A DNA stretch of 62,700 bases from Sulfuritalea sp. Its GTDB lineage: Bacteria > Pseudomonadota > Gammaproteobacteria > Burkholderiales > Rhodocyclaceae. Both the position numbers and the translations under genes were made by a program. Location of the stretch: NCBI RefSeq assembly GCF_017302275.1, contig NZ_JAFLDR010000023.1, forward strand, positions 1-62,700. Direction: 5' to 3'. Below the pieces are notes generated by a model. That model worked only from the letters and a program-made list of their open reading frames with translations, was not told the origin of the DNA and searched no databases. This document shows, piece after piece, positions 26,656 to 36,110 of this stretch (its first letter is position 1; each line of letters opens with the position of its first letter).

Positions 26656-28305
26656 TCAGTGGCCGGAATGGGCCGAGGGACGCGACGCGCCCGTGCCTTC
26701 GAGCTTGACGATCACCCACTCACCGGGTTTGCGCTCGACGAATGTGAAGGCGACCGTCGCACCGGGCTTGAGCGTGCCGATCAGTGCGGAATTGGCGAGC
26801 ACGAAGTCCATCGTCATCGCCGGCCACTTGAGGCTGTCCACCGGGCCGTGGGCGATGGATACCGTCCCCACCTTGGCGTCGATGGCGTCGAGCTTGCCTT
26901 CCGCCTGGTGGCTGGAACCCTTGGCGACAGGCGCCGTCTGCTTTGCCTCGGCCCCCGCGCCAGCAGGTGCCTTGGCTGACGCCTCACCTTCCGCCTTAGG
27001 CGCCGCGCCGTGTGCCGAATGTCCGAAGCCGCCGACTGCCGCCTTCAGATTGCTTTCCGCATCGATCAGGAAGTTGGCGGCCACCACCACCGGCTCACCG
27101 TCCTTGACGCCCTCGATGACCTCAACATAGGTGTCGCTGCGCGCGCCGAGCTTGACCTCGCGCGGCTCGAAGCGACCTTCCCCGGCCTGGATCAGCACAA
27201 TGCGGCGGGTGCCGCTGTCGATGACGGCCGAGATGGGCACCGTGACAACGGCCCCTTTCACCGCGACGGCGACTTCCATCTGGGCGTACATCCCGGGCTT
27301 GAGCAATTGCCCTGGATTGGCGAGTTCCACGCGGACCGGAATGGTGCGAGTCTCGGCTGTCAGCGTCGGATAGACGTAGGTGACGGTGCCTTTGAACACC
27401 TTTTCCGGGTAGGCATTGATTTTCACCGTGGCACCAGCGCCGACTTTCACCAGTCCGATGTCCTGCTCGAAGACGTCGGCGACAACCCACACGGCCGACA
27501 GATCGGCGACTTGGTACAGGGCTTCGCCCGGCATGAAGCGCATGCCTTGCAGGGCTTTTTTCTCGGTGACGATGCCACTCACCGGCGACCGGAAGCTCAG
27601 GGTGCGCTTGGTCTCGCCAGACTTGGCCAGCGCCTTGAGCTGCTCTTCGGAGATGTCCCAGTTCTTGAGGCGCATCAGGCTCGACGCCGCCAATTGCCGC
27701 ATGCCGGCCTGGGCTTCGCTGCCGGCTTCGTTGAGGGAATCGACGCCTTGGGCGGCGATGACGTATTCGCGCTGGGCCGATACGAGTTCGGGACTATAGA
27801 CCTCGAACAGGGCCTGCCCCTTGGCTACCGGCTGGCCAGTGGCATTGACGTGCAGGCGTTCGACATAACCCTCGAACTTGGGCGAGATGGCATAGGTGCG
27901 GCGCTCGTCCGGCTCGACGCGGCCGGCAGCGCGGACGAGCTTGTCCAGTGCGCGCAGACTGGCGACCTCGGTTCTGACCCCGAGTTTCTGTATCTTCTCG
28001 GTGCTGATCCTGATCTGGTTGGCGGGCGTTGGTTCTTCTTCCTGTGCGCCTTCGTAGACCGGTACGTAATCCATGCCCATCGGGTCTTTCTTTGGCGTCG
28101 GCGAGGTGTCGGGAAGCCCCATCGGGTTGCGGTAGTAGAGCAGCTTGGGCTCCTTCCTGGCGCCGACAGGGGCGACAGCTGTCGACTGCGCGGCGGGAGC
28201 GGCGCCATGCTCGCCACCGCTTTTGCGCGCTCCGATCCAGTAGCCACCGCCCGCTGCCATTGCCGCCACCGCGACGGCGACCACCATTCCCGTTCCCTGT
28301 TTCAT
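26656..28305 (-). CDS. cusB: CusB-type adaptor with N-terminal HMBD and fused C-terminal CusF domain
   Basis: 549 aa, longer than CusB (about 400) because of the C-terminal addition. A membrane anchor lies at 7-25. At 54-84 a metal-binding segment has YYRNPMG...DPMGMDYVPVY. Adaptor domains follow to about 420, then an Ala/Lys-rich linker. The last 80 residues form a CusF domain with DSLKWPAMTMDF, holding the Trp/Met/Met Cu(I) site. The fused CusF replaces the separate chaperone. The start overlaps the cusC stop (ATGA). Confidence 0.93.
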   Translation of the reverse strand: MKQGTGMVVAVAVAAMAAGGGYWIGARKSGGEHGAAPAAQSTAVAPVGARKEPKLLYYRNPMGLPDTSPTPKKDPMGMDYVPVYEGAQEEEPTPANQIRISTEKIQKLGVRTEVASLRALDKLVRAAGRVEPDERRTYAISPKFEGYVERLHVNATGQPVAKGQALFEVYSPELVSAQREYVIAAQGVDSLNEAGSEAQAGMRQLAASSLMRLKNWDISEEQLKALAKSGETKRTLSFRSPVSGIVTEKKALQGMRFMPGEALYQVADLSAVWVVADVFEQDIGLVKVGAGATVKINAYPEKVFKGTVTYVYPTLTAETRTIPVRVELANPGQLLKPGMYAQMEVAVAVKGAVVTVPISAVIDSGTRRIVLIQAGEGRFEPREVKLGARSDTYVEVIEGVKDGEPVVVAANFLIDAESNLKAAVGGFGHSAHGAAPKAEGEASAKAPAGAGAEAKQTAPVAKGSSHQAEGKLDAIDAKVGTVSIAHGPVDSLKWPAMTMDFVLANSALIGTLKPGATVAFTFVERKPGEWVIVKLEGTGASRPSAHSGH

Positions 28306-29615
28306 AGATCTTCCCCGATGAGTCGTTCGATGTCCGCCAGGCGCGCCTGCTGCTCAGCCTGCGCCTTGATGACGTCCTGCTTCGCCTTGCGAATCTGCCG
28401 TTGCGCGTCGAGCAAGGTGGCGAAATCCACCTTCCCGGTTTCATACCCGGCGAGCGCCGCGCGAAAGGTGAGTTCGGCCTGCGGCAACAGGCTGGATTGC
28501 GCCAGCGTTTCCACGCGCCGTGCGGCGTTGATGCCGGCCAGGTTTTCGGAAAGATCGGCCAGCAATTGGTTGGCGGTCGCCTCCTTGCGGGCGCGGCTGG
28601 CCTCGATCATTTTCTCGGCTTCACGTTCCTGGCTGCGACGGCTTTCCTGTTGCAGTGGTATGTTCAGCTCGAACATCAGTTCCCACATGTTCACGCGGTT
28701 GCGCGTCTGGATCGGCGAAATGCCGAGAGTGAAATCGGGGTAGCGGTTGCGATAGGTCAGGTCGCGGTTCTTTTCCGCCGCGCGAATCCGCGCGTCATCG
28801 GCAAAGAGGTTTGGATTCCTGCCGCGCAGGCGATCTTCCAGCGTCACATAGTCGAGCCTGGCGACTGCTGGAATCGGCCGCAGACGTTCCGGGACGGCCA
28901 GTGCGGACTGGGCCGGGCGCGCCAGCAGCCCATTGAGGCGGGAACGCGCATGGTGGCTTTCGGTCTCCATCTGGATCAGCTCGCTTCTCATCGCGGTGCG
29001 TTCCACCTGGACACGGATCGCGTCTTGTTGCGGCACCAGGCCACCGGCGTAGCGCGCCTGGGTGATCCCCTCGATGCGATCGATCAGATCGATGACTTCC
29101 TTCGTCAGGGTGACCAGCTTCGCCGCAGCGAAATACTGGGCATAGGTGGCCTTGATGCGCGCCGCCTGTTCGGTCCAGGTGATACCGGCTTTACCCTGCG
29201 CCACATCGGCCTCAGCCTCGGCCGCATCGCGCTTGAGATCGCGCTTGCCCCAGAAAGGCAGCGGCTGGGTCAGCGTGTATTTGGTACTGCCTACACGGCT
29301 TGGCAGCAGGTTGAAGCTGGTGCCGGACTCGGCGCCGAAGTTGGTAACGTTCTGCAGCTCGGTGCGCAGCATCGGGTCGGGCAAGGCTCCGGCCGGATAG
29401 ACGCGCTCGCGAGCGGCTTCAGCTTCCAGACGCATGGCGGCATATTCCGGATTGCGCGCCTTGGCATAGTCGAGCAGGCTTTCAACGCTGGTGCCCAGCG
29501 CCGCTTCCTGCGCCCGTGCGGGTGTCGCCTCAGCAAAAGCCAGCAACAGTATCAGTGCCAACACGAAGGGTGTTCCGTGCCTACGGACTCCCAGGGGAAA
29601 ATGTAAATGGTTCAT
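28302..29615 (-). CDS. cusC: CusC-type outer-membrane efflux factor
   Basis: 437 aa from the ATG at 29615, which gives MNHLHFPLGVRRHG and then a hydrophobic signal peptide core. An in-frame ATG at 29651 is possible; neither has a strong ribosome site. TolC-like OEP repeats follow (ARNPEYAAMRLEAE). It completes the CusCBA exporter. Confidence 0.9.
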   Translation of the reverse strand: MNHLHFPLGVRRHGTPFVLALILLLAFAEATPARAQEAALGTSVESLLDYAKARNPEYAAMRLEAEAARERVYPAGALPDPMLRTELQNVTNFGAESGTSFNLLPSRVGSTKYTLTQPLPFWGKRDLKRDAAEAEADVAQGKAGITWTEQAARIKATYAQYFAAAKLVTLTKEVIDLIDRIEGITQARYAGGLVPQQDAIRVQVERTAMRSELIQMETESHHARSRLNGLLARPAQSALAVPERLRPIPAVARLDYVTLEDRLRGRNPNLFADDARIRAAEKNRDLTYRNRYPDFTLGISPIQTRNRVNMWELMFELNIPLQQESRRSQEREAEKMIEASRARKEATANQLLADLSENLAGINAARRVETLAQSSLLPQAELTFRAALAGYETGKVDFATLLDAQRQIRKAKQDVIKAQAEQQARLADIERLIGEDL

Positions 29616-29647
29616 GGATGACTTGTCCAAACTTGAAAGGCGATTCC

Positions 29648-29833
29648 TCATTTGCCGGGCCGTCGTGGCCTTTTCTTTCGAGCCACGCTCGATCCTGACG
29701 CTGGATTTTTATTGACGTGTCTTTTGCTGCAAAGATAGACAATGAATGCTGCAATCCCCGCCGCAACCAATCCCCAGAGCAGCATGTATTCGAGGAAGGC
29801 AGGCGGCGCAGTTTCGATGCGGCGGACGGGCAT
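29648..29833 (-). CDS. small single-helix membrane protein
   Basis: 61 aa. One hydrophobic helix (YMLLWGLVAAGIAAFIVYLC) is followed by a basic tail (ARKKRPRRPGK). The ATG comes 1 nt after the TAG of the preceding gene (TAGGATG), suggesting coupling. The frame stays open upstream, but that part overlaps the preceding signal-peptide gene. No family recognised. Confidence 0.5.
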   Translation of the reverse strand: MPVRRIETAPPAFLEYMLLWGLVAAGIAAFIVYLCSKRHVNKNPASGSSVARKKRPRRPGK

Positions 29834-29834
29834 C

Positions 29835-30134
29835 CTAGTGGGTGTTCTCTCTGGGCGCCGGCTCGGACTCCGCTTCGCTTCGGGCTTGAGACGGCTCGGA
29901 TTGATCTGTCGGCGGTATGGGTTGCGTGCCTGCAGTGGCAAGGTGACTTTGCTCCGCGTGTGACGTGTGCCCCCTGTTTTCCTCACGTGCTCCATGACTG
30001 TCCCCCATCGCATGATGATTTCCCGTCATCATGGGCAACATGAGCAACATCATTGGGCCAAACGCATGAGCAGACCCTGTCAATAGGCCAAGCACTGCGA
30101 ACACCACCACCAGGTTAAATTTCAAGGAGTGCAT
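29835..30134 (-). CDS. Met/His-containing secreted protein
   Basis: 99 aa with a signal peptide (MHSLKFNLVVVFAVLGLLTGSAHA). Then comes FGPMMLLMLPMMTGNHHAMG, a Met/His cluster, and an acidic/Ser/Pro disordered tail. It looks like a small periplasmic Cu/Ag-binding protein. It is followed closely by the 61-aa membrane protein and cusCBA. Confidence 0.65.
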   Translation of the reverse strand: MHSLKFNLVVVFAVLGLLTGSAHAFGPMMLLMLPMMTGNHHAMGDSHGAREENRGHTSHAEQSHLATAGTQPIPPTDQSEPSQARSEAESEPAPRENTH

Positions 30135-30234
30135 GTTATTTATCCTCCCTGAGCTGGGTGAGCGGAAGCGCGCTGTTCGGCGTCCCGATCAAGACGGCTG
30201 TAGCGACAGCATTCACGATGTTCTCCGGTCTGTC

Positions 30235-30672
30235 TTAGTGCTGAGCAAAGACCTGCGTCGTGCCGTCGGTTCTTACCAAGAGGGTTTGGTAGGGAACAGG
30301 CGTGGCGCTTTCCATGCCAGGTGAGCCGGGAGGCATGGAGGGCACGGCCAGACCCAGAGCCCTGGGCTTTTCCTTTAGCAGTCGCTGGATGTCGGCGGCG
30401 GGTACGTGTCCCTCGACGACATAGCCGCCGATCTTCGCGGTATGGCAGGATCCCAGTCGATCGGGCATCCCCAGTTTCTTTCTAGACGCCGTGACATCTT
30501 CGACGTCGTGGGTATTGACCTGAAATCCGTTCTGGCGCAAATGCTCGACCCATTTCCCACAGCAACCGCAGTACGGGCTCTTGAACACCTCGACCGCAGC
30601 CGGGGATTGCGCCCAAACATGCGCTGAACCAAGCGCGGCAATGAGCAGTAGAGAATGAAGACGAAGTTTCAT
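30235..30672 (-). CDS. DUF411 periplasmic metal-binding protein
   Basis: 145 aa with a signal peptide (MKLRLHSLLLIAALGSAHVWA). A thioredoxin-like fold has VFKSPYCGCCGKWVEHL, the DUF411 Cys motif, and later GSCHTAKIGGYVVEGHVP. DUF411 proteins are widespread in Cu/Ag resistance clusters. A copper-box-like palindrome lies 71 nt upstream. It is the first gene of the minus-strand cus cluster, with a 100-nt gap to the next gene that shows no clear terminator. Confidence 0.85.
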   Translation of the reverse strand: MKLRLHSLLLIAALGSAHVWAQSPAAVEVFKSPYCGCCGKWVEHLRQNGFQVNTHDVEDVTASRKKLGMPDRLGSCHTAKIGGYVVEGHVPAADIQRLLKEKPRALGLAVPSMPPGSPGMESATPVPYQTLLVRTDGTTQVFAQH

Positions 30673-30742
30673 GGCGAAGTTCCCTGGTTAGGCGGATGGG
30701 CACAGTCTGCCCGGCCCACTCCGACAGGAAGCTGACCGACAA

Positions 30743-30758
30743 ATTACATTTCTGTAAT
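30743..30758. promoter_or_regulatory. copper-box-like palindrome upstream of DUF411/cus cluster
   Basis: ATTACA-TTTC-TGTAAT, perfect 6-bp arms with a 4-nt spacer, 71 nt before the DUF411 start. It is nearly identical to the site at 37482-37497. Confidence 0.7.
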
Positions 30759-30820
30759 CTTCCACACGGTTGCAGAAAGACGTGTAGATGAGGCTGCGAC
30801 CAAGGAACTTCGTACAAAAG

Positions 30821-31288
30821 TCAGTGCTTATGATCCGTATGCCCGTCCTTCACCACGGCCAGCGGCGAAGTCAGCGGTGTAAAGCGCGCCTGCTCGGCGG
30901 GCTTGCCCGAGAGGGTGATAGCAACCACCACCTTCATGTCCGACGTCGAGGCATACTTGCCGACGCCCTTGAGGCGGTTGTCACCATCGGGAACCAGCTT
31001 GACGCTGGCTTTCTGCTTGCCGGAGAGGATGGTCGCCGTGCCGCCAGCGCCGACTGTCGGAATCTTGGCACCGGCGTGGTCGGTGACGTATACGATGACC
31101 GGGTTGTCCTTGGTTTCCTTGCTGTCCTTGGCTACCACTAATTCGAAGTGATAAGCCCCCGCCATCCGCAGTTGCCCACCATTGGGCGCCTTCTGGGTAT
31201 CCAGGACTTCATCGCTGTGGGCAAGCAGGCTTGAACTCGCCAAACAGAAGACGCTGGCAGCGGCTATCAAACGCAAGGCTCTCTTCAT
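30821..31288 (-). CDS. periplasmic accessory protein of the third RND operon
   Basis: 155 aa from the ATG at 31288 (AAAGGAG 6 nt upstream). Signal peptide (MKRALRLIAAASVFCLASSSLLA), then HSDE and a beta-rich domain (PNGGQLRMAGAYHFELVVAKD, IVYVTDHAG), ending in the His-rich tail DGHTDHKH. It follows the RND pump by 31 nt. I know of no characterised homologue. The terminal His and position suggest metal binding. Confidence 0.7.
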   Translation of the reverse strand: MKRALRLIAAASVFCLASSSLLAHSDEVLDTQKAPNGGQLRMAGAYHFELVVAKDSKETKDNPVIVYVTDHAGAKIPTVGAGGTATILSGKQKASVKLVPDGDNRLKGVGKYASTSDMKVVVAITLSGKPAEQARFTPLTSPLAVVKDGHTDHKH

Positions 31289-31319
31289 GGGAAACTCCTT
31301 TGTGGTGGGTGGGGGGGGA

Positions 31320-34300
31320 TTAGAAACTTTCACGTTCTTTGGCGGCAAGCAGGCGATCCAGCGCGGGCTTTCCCCACAGCCAGAACATCAGCGGCGTGAG
31401 CAGCGTATCGAGCAGCGTCGAACTGATCAGGCCGCCGAAGATCACCACCGCCACCGGATGCAGCACCTCCTTGCCCGGGGCGTCGGCCGAGAGCAGCAGC
31501 GGTAGCAGGGCAAATGCCGCGACCAATGCGGTCATCAGTACCGGCGTCAGGCGCTCCAGCGAGCCGCGCACGATCATGTGCTGACCGAAGATCTCGCCTT
31601 CGAAGGCGCACAGGTTGATGTAATGGCTGATCTTGAGGATGCCGTTACGCGTGGCGATGCCGGTCAGGGTGATGAAGCCGACCAGCGCCGCGACCGACAG
31701 CGGCTGCCCCGAAATCCACAGTGCGATCACGCTGCCGATCAGTGCCAGCGGAATGTTGCCCATGATGATCAGGGTCAGTGCCGTCGAGCGGTAACGACTG
31801 TAGAGCACCATGAAAATCATGGTCAGCGACACGGCGGCAAGCAGGGTGATCAGCCGCGCGGCCTGCTCCTGGGCCTGGAACTGGCCTTCCAGCGCCGTGA
31901 AATAGCCTTCCGGCAGCGGTTTTGAGGCCAGTTCGACGCGGATGTCGGCGATCACCTTGGACATGTCGCGGCCGTCGGTATTGGCCGAGAGCACGATGCG
32001 CCGACGCGAATTCTCGCGGCTGACCTGGTTCGGGCCGTCGCTTTCCTCGACGCTGGCGATTTTCGATAGCGGCACGTAGCCATTAGGGGTTTCGATCAGC
32101 AAGTCGGCCAGTGCCTGTGGGCTGCGCGCACTTTCCGGCAGGCGCACCAGCAGGTCGAAACGCCGGTTACCCTCGATGATCTGGGTAATTCGCTCGCCCT
32201 CGATCATCTGTTCCAGGCTGCGCAGCAGGTTGCCCGGGGCGACGCCGTAGCGCGCCGCCTGTTCGTAGTCGAGGCGGATCTTGACCTGCGGGATCAGCAC
32301 CTGTTTCTCGATCTGCAGATCGGTCACGCCGGGAATTTTCGCCAGGCGCTCGCGCAGCTCGGCGGCCAGGCCGCGCAGCGTGTCGAGGTCGTCGCCGTAG
32401 ATTTTTAGCGCGATCTGGGCGCGCACGCCGGACAGCAGGTGGTCGAGACGATGCGAAATCGGCTGGCCAACGTTGGAGGCCGCCGGCAGGCTCGCCAGGC
32501 GTTGCCGGATGTCGGCGATGATCTGCTCGCGGCTGCGGTCGGAGGCCTTGAGGTCGACATCCATCTCGGTGTAATGCACGCCTTCGGCATGTTCGTCGAG
32601 CTCGGCGCGACCGGTGCGGCGGCCGACCTTGGTCACCTCGGGCACCTGCGCCACCAGTTGTTCCGCCAGCGTGCCGATGCGGTTGGATTCGGCCAGCGAG
32701 GTGCCGGGGTTGAGCAGCACGTTGACCGTCAGCGTGCCTTCGTTGAAGGGCGGCAGGAAGGAACGCGGGAAGAAGGGCACGCTCGCCGCGACGATCAGGA
32801 CCAGCACCAGGGCGCCGGCCAGCAAGGCGCGTGCGTGTTTGAAGGACCAGTGCAGTAGCTTGGCGTCCCAGCGTTTTAGACGGATCACCAGCGGGCTGTC
32901 GCCGCCATGCAACTGTTTCATGCGCGGCAGCAGGTAATAGGCCATGACCGGCGTCAGCGTCACCGAAACGATCATGCTGGCCAGAATCGATACGATGTAG
33001 GCGATGCCCAGCGGCGTGAACAGGCGCCCCTCGATGCCGGGCAGGACGAATAGCGGCACGAACACCAGCACGATGATCACTGTGGCATAGACGATGGCCG
33101 AACGCACTTCCAGGGTCGCGGCGGCGATCACCTCGGCCACCGGGCGCGGCGTGGCCAATGCGCGATTCTGCTTCAGCCGCCGCAGCACGTTTTCAACGCC
33201 GACCACGGCGTCATCGACCAGCTCGCCGATGGCAATCGCCAGACCGCCCAGCGTCATGGTGTTGATCGACAGGCCGAAGTAGTGGAACACCAGCGCCGTG
33301 GCCAGCAGCGACACCGGAATCGCCATCAGCGAAATGATCGTGGTGCGCACATTGAGCAGGAACAGGAACAGGATCACCGCGACCAGGATCGCACCGTCGC
33401 GCAGGGCTTCCTCGACGTTGTTCACCGAGTGCTCGATGAAGTCGGCCTGCTTGAACAGGAAGGACGGTGCCTCGACGCCCTTGGGCAGGCTCTTGCCCAG
33501 TTCAGCGATAGCCTTTTCTACCTCGCGGGTCAGGGTCACACTGTCGGCCGACGGCTGCTTCTGCACCGACAGGATCACCGCCGGCTTGCCCTTGTAGCTG
33601 CCGTCGCCACGCTTGATCGCCGGCGCGAGTTTGACGTCGGCGAGCTGTTTGAGCAGGATGGGCTGACCGTTTTTCACCGCCACCACCAGGTTCTGCAAAT
33701 CCTCGATGCGCGAGCTGCGACCGATCTGGCGAATCAGCCATTCGCGGCCCTGCACTTCGAGAAAGCCGCCACTGGTGTTGGCGCCGAAATCGCGCAGCGC
33801 AGACTCCAGCTTCTCGCGTTCAATGCCGAGGGCCTGGAGCTGGGCGGGCTTGAGCTCGACGCGGTACTGTCGCACCTCGCCGCCGATGGGAATTACCTGG
33901 GCGACGCCGGGAATTGTCAACAGGCGCGGTCTCACGACCCAGTCGGCATACTCGCGCACTGCCATCGGACTGACCTTGGCGGGATCGGCAGGAAGCGCGA
34001 TCAGCAGAATCTCGCCCATGATCGAGGAGATCGGACCAAGCTGCGGCACGATGCCCGGAGGCAGTTGTTCGCGCACCAGGTTCAGGCGTTCGGCGACCTG
34101 CTGCCGGTTGCGGTAGATATCGGAGCCCCACTCGAATTCGACATACACGATCGACAGGCCGATGCCCGATACCGAGCGCACGCGCGTCACGCCGGGCATG
34201 CCGTTCATGCTCGATTCGACCGGGAAGGTGACCAGTTGCTCGACTTCTTCCGGTGCCATGCCGCCGGCTTCGGTCATCAGCGTTACAGTCGGCTTGTTCA

Positions 34301-34424
34301 GGTCGGGAAAGACATCGACCGGCATCTGCCGCAGCGTGATCGCGCCGTAGATGATCAATAGCAGCGAGACGCAGATGACGATCAATCGCTGCTTGAGTGC
34401 GGCGTGGATAATGAAATCGAACAT
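31320..34424 (-). CDS. third heavy-metal-type RND inner-membrane pump (VDDAV clade)
   Basis: 1034 aa from the ATG at 34424, 1 nt after the adaptor stop. TM4 carries [15 protein letters not shown], different from both the DGA (Czc) and DAA (Cus) motifs; this DDAV form marks a separate HME clade whose substrates are poorly known. Periplasmic loops and two six-helix blocks are complete. The substrate cannot be read from the sequence. Confidence 0.88.
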   Translation of the reverse strand: MFDFIIHAALKQRLIVICVSLLLIIYGAITLRQMPVDVFPDLNKPTVTLMTEAGGMAPEEVEQLVTFPVESSMNGMPGVTRVRSVSGIGLSIVYVEFEWGSDIYRNRQQVAERLNLVREQLPPGIVPQLGPISSIMGEILLIALPADPAKVSPMAVREYADWVVRPRLLTIPGVAQVIPIGGEVRQYRVELKPAQLQALGIEREKLESALRDFGANTSGGFLEVQGREWLIRQIGRSSRIEDLQNLVVAVKNGQPILLKQLADVKLAPAIKRGDGSYKGKPAVILSVQKQPSADSVTLTREVEKAIAELGKSLPKGVEAPSFLFKQADFIEHSVNNVEEALRDGAILVAVILFLFLLNVRTTIISLMAIPVSLLATALVFHYFGLSINTMTLGGLAIAIGELVDDAVVGVENVLRRLKQNRALATPRPVAEVIAAATLEVRSAIVYATVIIVLVFVPLFVLPGIEGRLFTPLGIAYIVSILASMIVSVTLTPVMAYYLLPRMKQLHGGDSPLVIRLKRWDAKLLHWSFKHARALLAGALVLVLIVAASVPFFPRSFLPPFNEGTLTVNVLLNPGTSLAESNRIGTLAEQLVAQVPEVTKVGRRTGRAELDEHAEGVHYTEMDVDLKASDRSREQIIADIRQRLASLPAASNVGQPISHRLDHLLSGVRAQIALKIYGDDLDTLRGLAAELRERLAKIPGVTDLQIEKQVLIPQVKIRLDYEQAARYGVAPGNLLRSLEQMIEGERITQIIEGNRRFDLLVRLPESARSPQALADLLIETPNGYVPLSKIASVEESDGPNQVSRENSRRRIVLSANTDGRDMSKVIADIRVELASKPLPEGYFTALEGQFQAQEQAARLITLLAAVSLTMIFMVLYSRYRSTALTLIIMGNIPLALIGSVIALWISGQPLSVAALVGFITLTGIATRNGILKISHYINLCAFEGEIFGQHMIVRGSLERLTPVLMTALVAAFALLPLLLSADAPGKEVLHPVAVVIFGGLISSTLLDTLLTPLMFWLWGKPALDRLLAAKERESF

Positions 34425-34425
34425 C

Positions 34426-35568
34426 TCAGCGTACCTGGGACAACAGGCCGGCGCCTTCAACTACCACGCGGTCGCCGTCGCGCAGGCCATCGACGATGGC
34501 GACGTTGGCGGCATCAAGCGACTGATGGCGGACGCGCCGTACGACGAAGCGTTCAGCCTCGGCATGTACCCAGATCGCCATCTCGCCAGCGCCGACTTTG
34601 GTCAGCGCCGAGCGCGGCACCGCCGCGCCCTTGATTCCCTGTGCCGTGCGCACGATGACTTTCACCGGCTGACCCACCGCCACGGCAGGATTGATCGTGG
34701 CGATTTGAAACAAGAGTGGCAGTGCCTGCTCGCGCAACTGTCGGCCGGCGCCAACGAATTTGAGTTCCAGCGCAGTTTGTTCCACCAGTGCGCTGGCGGA
34801 GACAAGTGTTGCCGCGATGCCCGGATCGTAGGCCAACGCCTCCACCGCCAGGCGAGCGGGATCGACGATCTCGAACAAAATCTCTCTGGCGTCGACGATC
34901 TGCCCGGCCACCAAATGGTGCGAGGCGCTGATCACGCCCGCTGCAGGTGCCAGTAGCGGCTCTGCGGCATTGATGCTGGCGCCGACGAAGGCACGGCGCT
35001 TTTGCAGCGCGTCGCGCTCGATCTTTGCCGCTTCGATTTCCTTTTGCGGCACCGCGCCCTCAAGCTGCTCGAAGCGCCTGACGCGCCCATCGGCAATCGC
35101 CAGTTGTGCTTCCAGCTCGGCCAACTGCGCCTGCTGGTTGCCGCGCTCGATGGCGCCGCTGACCGGGCGCAGGTAGGCCAGGACCTCACCTTTGGCGACT
35201 CTTCTTCCGGGCACAGGCATGCCTTTGGGGCCGGGCATGACACTGCCCGCAAAGGTCGCCTGGACCCGACCACTCGTATTCGGGTCAGGAATCACCTTGC
35301 CGTTGATCTCGACCGTCGCGGCGAGATCGCCGATGCGGGCAGCACGGGTACGAATTTCGAGTTGGCGCTGCACCGCCTTGGGCACGAACAGGCTGCCGTC
35401 GGCCAGGCGTTGGAGCAGGCCCGACGCGCCTGGTGTCGCTCCGGCAGCGGTAGGCGTGGGTTTGGATGCTTTGTCCTGACTGTGATCCTCGTCGCCGTGG
35501 GCCAGCGCGACCGTGGTCACGCCAAGCAGCATTGCAACGACGAGGGATCGCATACGCGTGATTCGCAT
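34426..35568 (-). CDS. RND periplasmic adaptor of the third system
   Basis: 380 aa. Signal peptide ending at ALA, then HGDEDHS, barrel-sandwich, short coiled-coil (about 135-190) and beta-barrel domains. No lipobox. It carries a second HLVAGQ-type lipoyl half ([11 protein letters not shown]). It sits between the 179-aa protein (2 nt) and the pump (1 nt). Confidence 0.87.
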   Translation of the reverse strand: MRITRMRSLVVAMLLGVTTVALAHGDEDHSQDKASKPTPTAAGATPGASGLLQRLADGSLFVPKAVQRQLEIRTRAARIGDLAATVEINGKVIPDPNTSGRVQATFAGSVMPGPKGMPVPGRRVAKGEVLAYLRPVSGAIERGNQQAQLAELEAQLAIADGRVRRFEQLEGAVPQKEIEAAKIERDALQKRRAFVGASINAAEPLLAPAAGVISASHHLVAGQIVDAREILFEIVDPARLAVEALAYDPGIAATLVSASALVEQTALELKFVGAGRQLREQALPLLFQIATINPAVAVGQPVKVIVRTAQGIKGAAVPRSALTKVGAGEMAIWVHAEAERFVVRRVRHQSLDAANVAIVDGLRDGDRVVVEGAGLLSQVR

Positions 35569-35570
35569 GT

Positions 35571-36110
35571 TCAGATTCCTTTGGATTTATGGCGGCGGCG
35601 CACGGCCAGCAGGGCTCCGGCGGCAAGCAGAAGAAGACCGGCGACGATCCATACGATCCGCTCGCTCCAGCCATGGACATGTTGCTCACCCGCCGCAGCC
35701 GGGGAAATATCCAGCGTTGCCGTCAATAGATCGGTGGTGTCGCCGGCCTCGATGGCGATGGTCAGCGGATGCCTGCCCGGGGACATGGCCGTCGCCACAT
35801 CCATGGCATAGGTTCCGGGCGCTATCTCGCCGGCGACACCCTTCAGCCCCGCACCCTCGACCTCCACATTGGCCTTTGTTACCGGCTCGTTGCTGGCGAA
35901 GCGATCAAGATAAACCACCAGCTTCTTGCCTTCGATGGCTGCAATCACTTCGAAATCTTCAGTTGCCGCCGCTGCCCGCGGCGACAATGTGACGAGCGGA
36001 AGCGGTTCAGGAGCCGGAGCCGCGTGCGTATGGCCATCGCTGCTGTCGCCTCCAGCCCAGGCGGGAAAGGCGATGACAGCGGCCAACAATAATGCTCTCG
36101 CTTGCTTCAC
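35571..36110 (-). CDS. membrane-tethered periplasmic protein of the third RND operon
   Basis: 179 aa. Signal peptide (MKQARALLLAAVIAFPAWA), His-containing N-terminus, an Ig-like beta domain (about 45-140), then one C-terminal helix (RIVWIVAGLLLLAAGALLAV) and a short basic tail RRRHKSKG. The start overlaps the OMF gene stop (4 nt). No named family known to me. It is presumably a periplasmic partner of the exporter. Confidence 0.72.
   Translation of the reverse strand: MKQARALLLAAVIAFPAWAGGDSSDGHTHAAPAPEPLPLVTLSPRAAAATEDFEVIAAIEGKKLVVYLDRFASNEPVTKANVEVEGAGLKGVAGEIAPGTYAMDVATAMSPGRHPLTIAIEAGDTTDLLTATLDISPAAAGEQHVHGWSERIVWIVAGLLLLAAGALLAVRRRHKSKGI

Noticed and set aside
27010-28743. 577-codon plus-strand frame across cusB and cusC
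   Set aside because: Spans two real minus-strand genes that overlap by ATGA; shadow frame.
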